The translations under genes were made by a program, and so were the position numbers. 10,620 nt of DNA, from the NCBI GenBank assembly GCA_026389955.1, contig JAPLGY010000402.1, forward strand, positions 1-10,620. The letters are read 5' to 3'. Position 1 is the stretch's first letter; every line of letters begins with the position of its first letter. Origin of the DNA: Caldilinea sp. GTDB lineage: Bacteria; Chloroflexota; Anaerolineae; Caldilineales; Caldilineaceae. Shown here piece by piece: positions 1 to 5,652 of the stretch. The notes below the pieces were generated by a model that did not search any database, was not told the origin of the DNA, and worked only from the letters and a program-made list of their open reading frames with translations.

Positions 1-427
1 CGCCCTGGGCCGCAGGCAGCTCGGCCAGGGGGTCAAAGGGATGGAGCGTCGCGCCGGCAAAGTCGACCGCTGGCCGGTAGAGCGCAGGGACCGGTGTCGG
101 CAGATAGACCGTTCGGCCAGGGGCCAGGGCACGCACCGCCACATAGCGTGCCTCTGCCACGCTGCCACAGATGGTCACCTGACTTTCGTCGATGGCCAGC
201 TGGCCGGCCACAGCCCGGCAGAGCGGGGCGATCCCAGGGCGCCGTGTGTAGTGGTCGCACTGGTGGCGCGCCATCGCGGTGGCTGTGGCTTCCCGCACCG
301 CTGCGCTGCTGCTGCCAGCTGTCGTCTCGCCGCTCAGGTCCAGGGCGGTCGCCGCGCCGGCGGCGGGCGCCAACAGGCAGGCTCGCTGCGCCACCTGCTC
401 TCCCAGTCTCGAAGGTGCCATGCTCAT
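1..427 (-). CDS. PLP-dependent aminotransferase, class I/II-like, N-terminal part (runs off left edge)
   Basis: This reading frame stays open from an ATG at 427 to the left edge, giving about 142 residues without a stop. Residues about 58-77 (DHYTRRPGIAPL onward) resemble the 'HYTxxxGxxxLRxAIA' segment of fold-type I aminotransferases. Residues about 84-131 (VTICGSVAEARYVAVRALAPG, then VYLPTPVPALY and FAGATLHPF) follow the family pattern of a 'GSxEAL' PLP-phosphate loop, 'PGDxVLVPxPxYPxY' and 'xAGAxxxxxP'. The family transfers amino groups between amino acids and 2-oxo acids in the cytoplasm. The catalytic lysine and the rest of the protein lie outside the window. The ATG overlaps the TGA of the upstream VOC gene (ATGA, 427-424), which points to translational coupling as the last visible gene of the operon. 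A second ATG at 421 is possible. Family assignment is moderately sure; substrate is unknown. Confidence 0.68.
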   Translation of the reverse strand, partial: MSMAPSRLGEQVAQRACLLAPAAGAATALDLSGETTAGSSSAAVREATATAMARHQCDHYTRRPGIAPLCRAVAGQLAIDESQVTICGSVAEARYVAVRALAPGRTVYLPTPVPALYRPAVDFAGATLHPFDPLAELPAAQG

Positions 428-882
428 ACACCCTGCGGCCGGTCGCCGCCTTCGCCTTCTTTGTAGACCTGCATGAACTCGATCTCGATGCCGCTGACCT
501 CGTCTTGCAGAAAGGCCACCCACCCTTCTGGGTGGATATGGCTGCCGGTCACTTTGCAGGCCGAGCATTCCTTGAGGGTCGCGCCGTGGGCCTGGGCCTC
601 TGCCAGCGCCGCGTCGATATTCTCGACGGCAAAGCAGAGATGGTGCAGCCCTTCGTGTCCGCGCTGGTCGATCCAGCTCGCAAAACGGCCGTCGGCATCC
701 ATCGACTGGGTCACCTGGAATTCGATCCCACCGAGGTCAAAGACTGCGGCCCGGTTGCGGCTTTTGTAGAACTCTTTGACCTGCACCTCGTCGGACACGC
801 CGAGCAGCCGTTTGTAGGCGTCCAGCGAGCGGTCGACATCGCGCACGGCAAAGGTCATGTGTTTGATCTGGGTCACCTTCAT
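424..882 (-). CDS. VOC-superfamily protein, methylmalonyl-CoA epimerase-like
   Basis: A 152-residue protein of the vicinal oxygen chelate fold, built from two beta-alpha-beta-beta-beta halves. The first half begins KHMTFAVRDVDRSLDAYKRL; the second begins GLHHLCFAVENIDAALAEA. Candidate metal ligands are H8, Q56 (in GIEFQV), H81 and E135 (in GIEIEF). This is the His-Gln/Glu-His-Glu set used by methylmalonyl-CoA epimerases and glyoxalases. Overall spacing and the HPxGxVAFLQDExxGIEIEF ending are most like methylmalonyl-CoA epimerase. Lactoylglutathione lyase or a dioxygenase-like role cannot be excluded. I chose the ATG at 882 because GAGGGAGAAA (about 889-898 on the minus strand) precedes it at good spacing. 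An ATG 30 bases upstream at 912 overlaps the SDR stop as ATGA and would add ten residues. No mutase or acyl-CoA gene lies in the window, so the epimerised substrate may be the pathway intermediate itself. Confidence 0.85.
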   Translation of the reverse strand: MKVTQIKHMTFAVRDVDRSLDAYKRLLGVSDEVQVKEFYKSRNRAAVFDLGGIEFQVTQSMDADGRFASWIDQRGHEGLHHLCFAVENIDAALAEAQAHGATLKECSACKVTGSHIHPEGWVAFLQDEVSGIEIEFMQVYKEGEGGDRPQGV

Positions 883-908
883 GGTTGTTTCTCCCTCTGG
901 ACATGGGT

Positions 909-1757
909 TCATTGTATAGGTGCTCGTGCCAGCCGTTCTTGCATCGACTGGACGTACAGGGTCACTTTTTCGGGGGCAAAAGAAAAATCGTACCCTTCGT
1001 TTGCCAAGGTGCTGGCGATCGGGCCGGCGTCGAAGCGCAGGCCGGTGTAGCGGTCGGGCGGCTGGGCGGCCAGCCAGACAAAGGCTGGCGCCAGTTCCAG
1101 CGCGTCACACCAGTCGGCGCTGCCGGCGGCCCGTTGCTGGGCCTCCTGGTCGCGGCTGACCGAGGTGGGTTTGATCCGCCGGCCAGGGCCCATCGTGTTG
1201 ACTGCGATCTGGTGGGCGCTGGCCTCCAGCGCCAGCGCCTGGGTAAAGCCTTCCAGGCCATGTTTGGCTGCGCAGTAGGCGACTTCGTCGACAAAGCCGC
1301 GCACGCTGGCTCCGCTGGCGATTGCGATGCAATGGCCGTGCCGTTGGCGCACCATGTGGGGCCAGACGGCCCAGACGCCGTGATACACCCCTGTCAGGTT
1401 GACATCGATCATCTTGCGCCAGAAGGCTGGGGTGTGGGCCTCGAAGGGGGCCAACGGCAGGATGGCGGCGTTGCTGACCAGGATATCGACCCGTCCCCAG
1501 CGTTCGACGATCCTGGCGGCACTCTCCTGCATGGCGACAGCATCGCACACATCGGTCAGCAGCGCCAGCGTTGTGCTGCCGCCGAGATCGACAGCGGCGT
1601 CGATCTCGGCGGCAGTGGCGGCCAGTTCGTCGGCGTTGACATCGGTGATGCAGACGCGTGCACCGGCCTGAGCCAGCCCGCGCGCGATGGCTGCGCCCAA
1701 GCCCCGCCCCGCCCCGGTCACCCAGGCCACCTGGTTGTCCAACAGCTGCGGGATCAT
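909..1757 (-). CDS. Short-chain dehydrogenase/reductase (SDR family)
   Basis: A 282-residue classical SDR, close to but slightly longer than the usual 250-residue length. Visible motifs are the Rossmann glycine motif TGAGRGLG at residues 14-21, an acidic D39 at the end of strand 2 (ITDVN) that favours NAD(H), NAA at 96-98, N120, the catalytic serine near S148 (AIASGAS), and YCAAK with Y161 and K165. The catalytic Asn-Ser-Tyr-Lys set is therefore complete. The family oxidises or reduces alcohol/carbonyl groups in the cytoplasm. The C-terminal 30 residues after about 250 are an extension with no recognised motif. The segment GPGRRIKPTS replaces the common NPGxIxT pattern. The gene starts 4 bases after the second DUF4438 gene ends, with only a weak Shine-Dalgarno, which suggests coupled translation. 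Its stop overlaps a possible early ATG of the VOC gene. The substrate is not predictable from sequence. Confidence 0.93.
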   Translation of the reverse strand: MIPQLLDNQVAWVTGAGRGLGAAIARGLAQAGARVCITDVNADELAATAAEIDAAVDLGGSTTLALLTDVCDAVAMQESAARIVERWGRVDILVSNAAILPLAPFEAHTPAFWRKMIDVNLTGVYHGVWAVWPHMVRQRHGHCIAIASGASVRGFVDEVAYCAAKHGLEGFTQALALEASAHQIAVNTMGPGRRIKPTSVSRDQEAQQRAAGSADWCDALELAPAFVWLAAQPPDRYTGLRFDAGPIASTLANEGYDFSFAPEKVTLYVQSMQERLARAPIQ

Positions 1758-1761
1758 GGGG

Positions 1762-2634
1762 TCAGCCGATCTGCAGCAGCGACTGGAGGTTGGCCTGGGG
1801 GACGACCAGGGGCTGGAGGGCCGGGGTCTTGCAGGTCATCAACACCGCGATCCCAGGTCCATAGCCGCTGCGGAAGCTGCCCCCCTGGCAGACCACCCCG
1901 ATCGTGGTGGCCCCGCGCAGGTAGCCGTGCCCGTAGCGGCTGTCCCAGTCAGAGACCGCGACCAGGTCTCCAAAACGCAGCTCTCCCAGCCCGGCCTCTT
2001 CAAACAGGTTGGGGTCGGAGGTCTGCAGGTTGAGGGCTCCGTTTTCGCTGCCCAGCCCGGCGCCGGCGCCAGCCAGCACGCTGGGCACCACCCCTTTGAC
2101 CGGCACGATCAGCGAGCCGTTGCCGCCGACGTCAGGGTTGAGCGCGTCCAGCAAGGCGGGCGAACAGCTTTTGAACTGGATGTCGGGGAACTCGGTCAGC
2201 TGCAGGCCGACGCCGTGCGCCTGCACCTGAATTTTGTCGCCTGGCGCCATTTTTTCCAGCGCTGCCTGGTCGAAGTGGCAGATCACATGTTCGGCAAAAC
2301 GTCCGCTTTTGCCGGTCACCACGCCAGCGGCGCCGGCGGCGGCGCCGCTGACCACACGGGCTCGGTTGCCCAGACAGGCAAAGACGCCGAGTGCAACGTT
2401 GGCCCCGCCGCTGGCCTTGATCGAGACTCCTGGCTGGATCAGCTCTGCCGCCCAGCCCAAGGCACGGTCTCCCAGCCGGACATTGTAGACGATGCCGCCA
2501 AAGGCTGGCAGGAGCAGCGGCTCGCCCGCAGCCGAGACCAGATAGGGGCTGGCCGGCAGCCCGGGCATGGCTGGGTTGGCGATCTCCCCCAGCACCGAAA
2601 TTTTTACCAGTTGAGACAGATTTGTGGTCAACAT
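1762..2634 (-). CDS. DUF4438-type protein, divergent second copy
   Basis: A 290-residue protein that I recognise from memory as DUF4438-like; no database was searched. No biochemical function is established for that family to my knowledge. It is a clear paralogue of the gene just upstream (2650-3504). Shared blocks are GGIVYNVRLGD (46-56), QPGVSI (67-72), CLGN (87-90), GVVTG (104-108), GVGLQLTEFP (141-150) and RFGDLVAVSDWDSRYGHGYL (220-239). Compared with its partner it has lost several polar residues: DH becomes AE at 63-64, VDQD becomes ALNL at 200-203, DH becomes DS at 231-232, and HGD becomes QGG at 250-252. It could be a non-catalytic subunit or have changed specificity. No signal peptide or membrane segment is visible. 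The start ATG follows TGAGGGTAAAGG at 2641-2652; the upstream copy ends 15 bases away. Confidence 0.8.
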   Translation of the reverse strand: MLTTNLSQLVKISVLGEIANPAMPGLPASPYLVSAAGEPLLLPAFGGIVYNVRLGDRALGWAAELIQPGVSIKASGGANVALGVFACLGNRARVVSGAAAGAAGVVTGKSGRFAEHVICHFDQAALEKMAPGDKIQVQAHGVGLQLTEFPDIQFKSCSPALLDALNPDVGGNGSLIVPVKGVVPSVLAGAGAGLGSENGALNLQTSDPNLFEEAGLGELRFGDLVAVSDWDSRYGHGYLRGATTIGVVCQGGSFRSGYGPGIAVLMTCKTPALQPLVVPQANLQSLLQIG

Positions 2635-2649
2635 AGCAGACCTTTACCC

Positions 2650-3504
2650 TCAGCAAATTCCAAAAAAATGGGCGAGATTGGCGGTTGGGTCGATGACGGG
2701 CTCGATCGAGCCGTCAACGCAGGCCAGCAGATCCTGGCAGCCTGGCCCATGCCCGGTCATCACCGAGTCGCCGTGCATGATCAGCCCGATCGAGATGCCG
2801 CCGGGCAGGTAGCCGCGTCCGTAGCGGTGGTCGGTGTCCATCACCGCCACCAGGTCGCCCAGCCGCAGCTGGTCGGCGCCGTACTCGGCCAGCGCTGCGC
2901 GGTCGCCGGTCATCAGGTCCTGGTCGACAAACTCCGGGGTCAGTTCGGCGCCGCTGCCCATGATATGGGCCGGCAAGCAGGCCACGACCGGCACCTGCAG
3001 CTTGCCAGCAGGGGAGCGGCGCAGCCCCCACCGTTCGAGCAGCGTGGGGCCCGCTTTTTTGACCAGCACCCCGGGGAAATCCAGCAGCTGCAAACCGCGC
3101 CCGGCAGTTTTGATCACGATGCGGTCGCCGACCGACAACAAATCGAGCACCTCTGGCGCAAAATCGACCAGCAGCCGGGCATGCTCGCCTGTGACGATGC
3201 CGCGGGCACCGCTGGCGGGGCCGCTGGCCACAAAGGCTTCGTTGCCCACACAGGTCAAATAGTGCATGGCATGATCGACCTCCGAGTCCGGGTGGGCGAT
3301 CGAGACCCCAGGCTCGACATGGTCGCCCGCCCAGCCGTAGGCGGGGTCGCCCACGCGGGCGTTGTAGACGATCCCTGCCATCCCGATCAGCACCCGCCCG
3401 ACCCCTTCGGTGTCGGGCCGATAGGGGGAGCGGTCCAAGGTGGGGGCGCTGATGAAGCCGGAGACCGCCAACGTCACAATCTCATTTTGATTGGTGCGTA
3501 CCAT
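2650..3504 (-). CDS. DUF4438-type protein, first copy with fuller set of polar residues
   Basis: A 284-residue protein that I recognise as DUF4438-like, a family of unknown function. Conserved blocks are MAGIVYNARVGD (42-53), GWAGDHVEPGVSI (57-69), CVGNEA (85-90), ARGIVTGEHA (100-109), GRGLQLLDFP (135-144), LRLGDLVAVMDTDHRYGRGY (213-232), IMHGDS (242-247) and TGHGPG (250-255). The cluster of D61, H62, D194, D196, D223, D225, H226, H244, D246 and H252 could form a metal or catalytic site; this is inference. I chose the ATG at 3504 because GGGAGAAAG (about 3510-3518) precedes it at suitable spacing. The frame stays open another 29 codons upstream, but those overlap the end of the dehydrogenase gene and look non-native. 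The gene lies 25 bases after the hydroxyacid dehydrogenase and is followed at 15 bases by its divergent paralogue. The protein looks soluble and cytoplasmic. Confidence 0.83.
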   Translation of the reverse strand: MVRTNQNEIVTLAVSGFISAPTLDRSPYRPDTEGVGRVLIGMAGIVYNARVGDPAYGWAGDHVEPGVSIAHPDSEVDHAMHYLTCVGNEAFVASGPASGARGIVTGEHARLLVDFAPEVLDLLSVGDRIVIKTAGRGLQLLDFPGVLVKKAGPTLLERWGLRRSPAGKLQVPVVACLPAHIMGSGAELTPEFVDQDLMTGDRAALAEYGADQLRLGDLVAVMDTDHRYGRGYLPGGISIGLIMHGDSVMTGHGPGCQDLLACVDGSIEPVIDPTANLAHFFGIC

Positions 3505-3529
3505 TGTTCTTTCTCCCTGGCAGATCTGC

Positions 3530-4537
3530 TCAAAGCACCCGGTGGGCCAGCGCGTCGCCCCGGGCGAAACGCAGGACATTGGCCAGCACATCCCCCATCT
3601 GCCGGTCGCGCGCGCCGCCCGAGCCGCCGCCGATGTGCGGGGTCAAAATCACATTGTCGCACAGCAGCAGCGGGTGGTCGTAGGGGATCGGCTCGTACAC
3701 AAAGACATCCAGCCCAGCCCCGGCGATCTGTCGGCTTTGGAGGGCAGCGACCAGCGCCTCCTCGTCGACCACACCGCCCCGGCAGATGTTGACGAGGTAG
3801 GCGCTGGGTTTCATCAGCGCCAGCTCGCGCGCGGCGATCATCTTTTCGGTCTCTGGGGTCAGCGGGGTCGCCAGCAGCACAAAGTCGGCGGTGCGCAGCA
3901 GCGTCTCTTTGTCGGCATAGGTGACCCCCTCGGCCGCTTCGAGCGATTCGGGCAGCCGTGTGCGTTTGTGGTAGATCACCGACATCCCAAATGCACGGGC
4001 CCGCCGCGCCGTTTCGGTGCCGATTTCGCCGAAGCCGAGCACGCCCAGCGTATGCCCAGTCACCTCGAAAAGGCCTGGCAGCTGCATCCACTGAAACTTG
4101 TGGCGGCGTTGTTCGGTGCGGATCGGCTCGACGCCGAGGGTGCGGTAGGCCCCGCTCACGGTGTCGGCGTGGCCGCGCACCAACTTTTTGCTCAGCGCCA
4201 GGATCAGGGTCATCGCCAGCTCGGCCACGGCGATGCAGCCGTGCAGCGGCATGGTGGCGACGGCCACCCCCGCCTGGCGGGCAGCCGCCAGGTCGATGCC
4301 GTCTGGCCGGCTGCCGTAGCGCTGGATCAGTTTGAGGCGGGGAGCGGCTGCGATCAGGGCGGCGTCGACCGCGCAGGTTTGTGTCACGAGGGCGTCGGCG
4401 TCGGCGAGCAGCGCCGCCAGGGCCTGCGGGTCGCTGTCGGCCGGGGCCAGCAACCGCAGCCCCGGCGCCAGCGGCGCAATCCATTCAAAATCAGCCGCCC
4501 CTTTCGGGTCGGCCAGCACGACCGTGAACTGTTGCAT
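3530..4537 (-). CDS. D-isomer-specific 2-hydroxyacid dehydrogenase
   Basis: A 335-residue NAD(P)-dependent dehydrogenase that interconverts D-2-hydroxy acids and 2-oxo acids. The nucleotide-binding motif is GFGEIG at 168-173. The catalytic Arg-Glu-His triad is R253 (NICRGGVVDEEAL), E282 (DVFVYEPIP) and H301 (LTPHIGGG). After strand 2 the sequence reads YHKRTR (189-194) rather than an acidic residue, as in NADPH-using glyoxylate/hydroxypyruvate reductases, so NADP(H) preference is inferred. The linker from about 129 to 161 is longer than in typical phosphoglycerate or D-lactate dehydrogenases and carries TEQRRHKFQW, so it probably belongs to a separate subgroup. The ATG at 4537 follows TTAGGGGGACT, a strong ribosome-binding site, 7 bases after the regulator's stop. 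As first enzyme after the regulator it likely acts early in the pathway. Family is sure; substrate is not. Confidence 0.94.
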   Translation of the reverse strand: MQQFTVVLADPKGAADFEWIAPLAPGLRLLAPADSDPQALAALLADADALVTQTCAVDAALIAAAPRLKLIQRYGSRPDGIDLAAARQAGVAVATMPLHGCIAVAELAMTLILALSKKLVRGHADTVSGAYRTLGVEPIRTEQRRHKFQWMQLPGLFEVTGHTLGVLGFGEIGTETARRARAFGMSVIYHKRTRLPESLEAAEGVTYADKETLLRTADFVLLATPLTPETEKMIAARELALMKPSAYLVNICRGGVVDEEALVAALQSRQIAGAGLDVFVYEPIPYDHPLLLCDNVILTPHIGGGSGGARDRQMGDVLANVLRFARGDALAHRVL

Positions 4538-4544
4538 AGTCCCC

Positions 4545-5255
4545 CTAACTTGGTGGTGTGAGCGCGGGCGATGCCGCCTCTTCTGTCTCCGCTGGCCAGT
4601 TGGCCAGCAGATTGTGCAGCGATTCGGTGATGTGGTCGCTCAAGATCTGCTTGGCCAGCGGCTTGTTGCGCTGGCGCAGCGCAGTGATCAGGGTCGGGTG
4701 GCTGCCGACCACCTCGTCCAGAAAGGTGTAGATGCGGTGGCGGGTGCGCAGGCAGCGCCACATCCCGACTTTGAGCGTCAGCCACAGCTTGTGGGCCAGC
4801 TCGTGGTGGGACTGAACGATCAGATATTCGTGGAACCGCAGGTCGATCTCGACCAGGCGTGCGAGGTCGCCGCTGCGGGCGACTGTCCGCATCTCTTCGA
4901 CTACGGTGTCGAGAGGGTCGATTTCGGCGTCTGTCATGCGGTCAAGGGCGCGGTCGAGGGCCAGCAGTTCGAGGGCAGTGCGGACCGAGTAGAGCTCCTC
5001 GACATACTGGCGGGTCAGCGGCGTGACGACCACCCCTTTGTAGGGCACGCTTTGCAGCAGACCTTCCTGTTCCAACTGGCCAATTGCCTCGCGGATCGGG
5101 CCGCGGCTGACGCCCAGCTGTTCGGCAATCTGGGCCTGGTTGAATTCGGCGCCGGGTGGCAACGTGCCTTCGACGATCAGCTGCCGCAAGATCCCCGTCA
5201 CATTCTCCTTGAGCGTCCGTGGCTCAATGCGCTGAAGGTGTTCTAGTGTGTTCAC
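4545..5255 (-). CDS. GntR-family transcriptional regulator, FadR subfamily (FCD domain)
   Basis: A 236-residue regulator. The N-terminal winged helix-turn-helix spans about residues 13-80, with the recognition region QIAEQLGVSRGPIREAIGQL at 42-61. The C-terminal all-helical FCD ligand-binding domain spans about 85-215. Candidate metal/ligand residues in the usual FCD arrangement are D138, H142 (DLRFHEYL), H186 (GSHPTL) and H208 (LSDHIT). FCD regulators commonly bind small organic acids and release DNA when the pathway substrate is present. The start is GTG at 5255 preceded by TGAGGACTT. It is the first gene of the minus-strand operon, divergent from the transporter, so it most likely controls both blocks and itself. 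Likely operators are the dyads at 5359-5395. The last 15 residues are an acidic, proline-rich tail without motif. Family is sure; effector unknown. Confidence 0.95.
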   Translation of the reverse strand: MNTLEHLQRIEPRTLKENVTGILRQLIVEGTLPPGAEFNQAQIAEQLGVSRGPIREAIGQLEQEGLLQSVPYKGVVVTPLTRQYVEELYSVRTALELLALDRALDRMTDAEIDPLDTVVEEMRTVARSGDLARLVEIDLRFHEYLIVQSHHELAHKLWLTLKVGMWRCLRTRHRIYTFLDEVVGSHPTLITALRQRNKPLAKQILSDHITESLHNLLANWPAETEEAASPALTPPS

Positions 5256-5315
5256 AAGTCCTCACCGACTGTGCAGTTTTGCACGATGCTTACTGGGAAG
5301 TCGCCAAAAAGGTGA

Positions 5316-5344
5316 TTGACATCGTCTGGAAGGTATGATACGCT
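5316..5344 (+). promoter_or_regulatory. Candidate sigma70-type promoter for the transporter operon
   Basis: A perfect TTGACA (5316-5321) is followed by a 17-bp spacer and TACGCT (5339-5344), preceded by TG one base upstream (TGA-TACGCT, extended -10 style). The -10 matches consensus at only three positions, so the call rests on the -35, the spacing and the TG. It would start transcription near 5351, just before the dyad at 5359-5378, giving a leader of about 300 nt to the binding-protein gene. It overlaps the opposing promoter, so the two would compete for RNA polymerase. Confidence 0.4.
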
Positions 5345-5363
5345 TTTCAGGTAAATTTGTCAA
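5335..5363 (-). promoter_or_regulatory. Probable sigma70-type promoter of the gntR operon
   Basis: Read on the minus strand, TTGACA (5363-5358) is separated by exactly 17 bp from TATCAT (5340-5335), a perfect -35 and a five-of-six -10. Transcription would begin near 5328, leaving a 5' leader of about 70 nt before the GTG at 5255. The -35 box lies within the left arm of the dyad at 5359-5378, so a protein bound there would block RNA polymerase, fitting autorepression by the GntR regulator. Confidence 0.6.
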
Positions 5364-5378
5364 CTGTCAACAGTTGAC
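5359..5378. promoter_or_regulatory. Candidate operator: perfect dyad GTCAACTG-TCAA-CAGTTGAC
   Basis: Two perfect 8-base arms flank a 4-base centre. The left half also contains a tandem TGTCAAC TGTCAAC (5358-5371). The dyad covers the -35 box of the minus-strand promoter and sits just downstream of the predicted plus-strand start. Its size and symmetry suit a dimeric winged-helix regulator such as the FadR-type protein encoded alongside. The assignment to that protein is inference from position. Confidence 0.55.
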
Positions 5379-5379
5379 T

Positions 5380-5395
5380 TGTTCCGTCCGGAACA
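5380..5395. promoter_or_regulatory. Second dyad TGTTCCG-TC-CGGAACA beside the first
   Basis: Perfect 7-base arms flank a 2-base centre, one base beyond the first dyad. Centre-to-centre distance is about 19 bp, nearly two helical turns, so proteins bound at both would lie on roughly the same face of the DNA. The sequence differs from the first dyad, so it may bind a different regulator or be a secondary site. Confidence 0.4.
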
Positions 5396-5452
5396 GCTGC
5401 GCACCAACCGAGTCAGACGCCGATCCCGACACGCCTGGAGTGCCGCCAGAAG

Positions 5453-5567
5453 CCTGGCAGGATCTTGCCAGGATCGTATCAGGGATTGGAGCTGATTGCG
5501 GTATCGGCATCCTGCTGCCAACAGGATGCACCATAAGATTGAGCGCACAACGCTGACCGAGTCGGTG
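5453..5567 (+). promoter_or_regulatory. Structured leader candidate with consecutive hairpins upstream of the transporter
   Basis: The gene-free stretch 5256-5652 holds the promoters and dyads in its left part and these inverted repeats further right. They are CCTGGCA/TGCCAGG (5453-5459 with 5466-5472), ATCAG/CTGAT (5478-5482 with 5492-5496), GCATCCTG/CAGGATGC (5507-5514 with 5522-5529, 7-base loop) and ACCGA/TCGGT (5556-5560 with 5562-5566). A further pairing CGATCC (5421-5426) with GGATCG (5471-5476) would compete with the first hairpin. No U-run follows any stem, and no known riboswitch class is recognised. It may be an mRNA leader or a set of further protein sites. No convincing ORF lies here. 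Confidence 0.3.
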
Positions 5568-5637
5568 CTGTCCTGTGACACTCGCATTCCCCATGCGCGG
5601 TCTATTACAGTTTGAACGGGTTGTTTGGATGGGTGTC

Positions 5638-5644
5638 AAGGAGG
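5638..5644 (+). promoter_or_regulatory. Consensus ribosome-binding site fixing the start of the binding protein
   Basis: AAGGAGG lies 8 bases before the ATG at 5653. It decides against the longer in-frame start at 5575, whose extra 26 residues would precede the signal peptide. Confidence 0.85.
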
Positions 5645-5652
5645 CTCAGAAG

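Noticed and set aside
1687..3792. A 701-codon open frame on the plus strand across both DUF4438-type genes
   Set aside because: Its translation has no recognisable domain and it lies antisense to two well-conserved paralogues; long opposite-strand frames are expected at this GC content.
5271..5284. GTGCA-GTTT-TGCAC dyad just upstream of the regulator's GTG as an operator
   Set aside because: Arms are only 5 bp and it lies far inside the predicted leader; chance cannot be excluded.
5374..5402. Plus-strand promoter using TTGACT at 5374-5379
   Set aside because: No acceptable -10 box lies 16-18 bp downstream (CTGCGC/TGCGCA).
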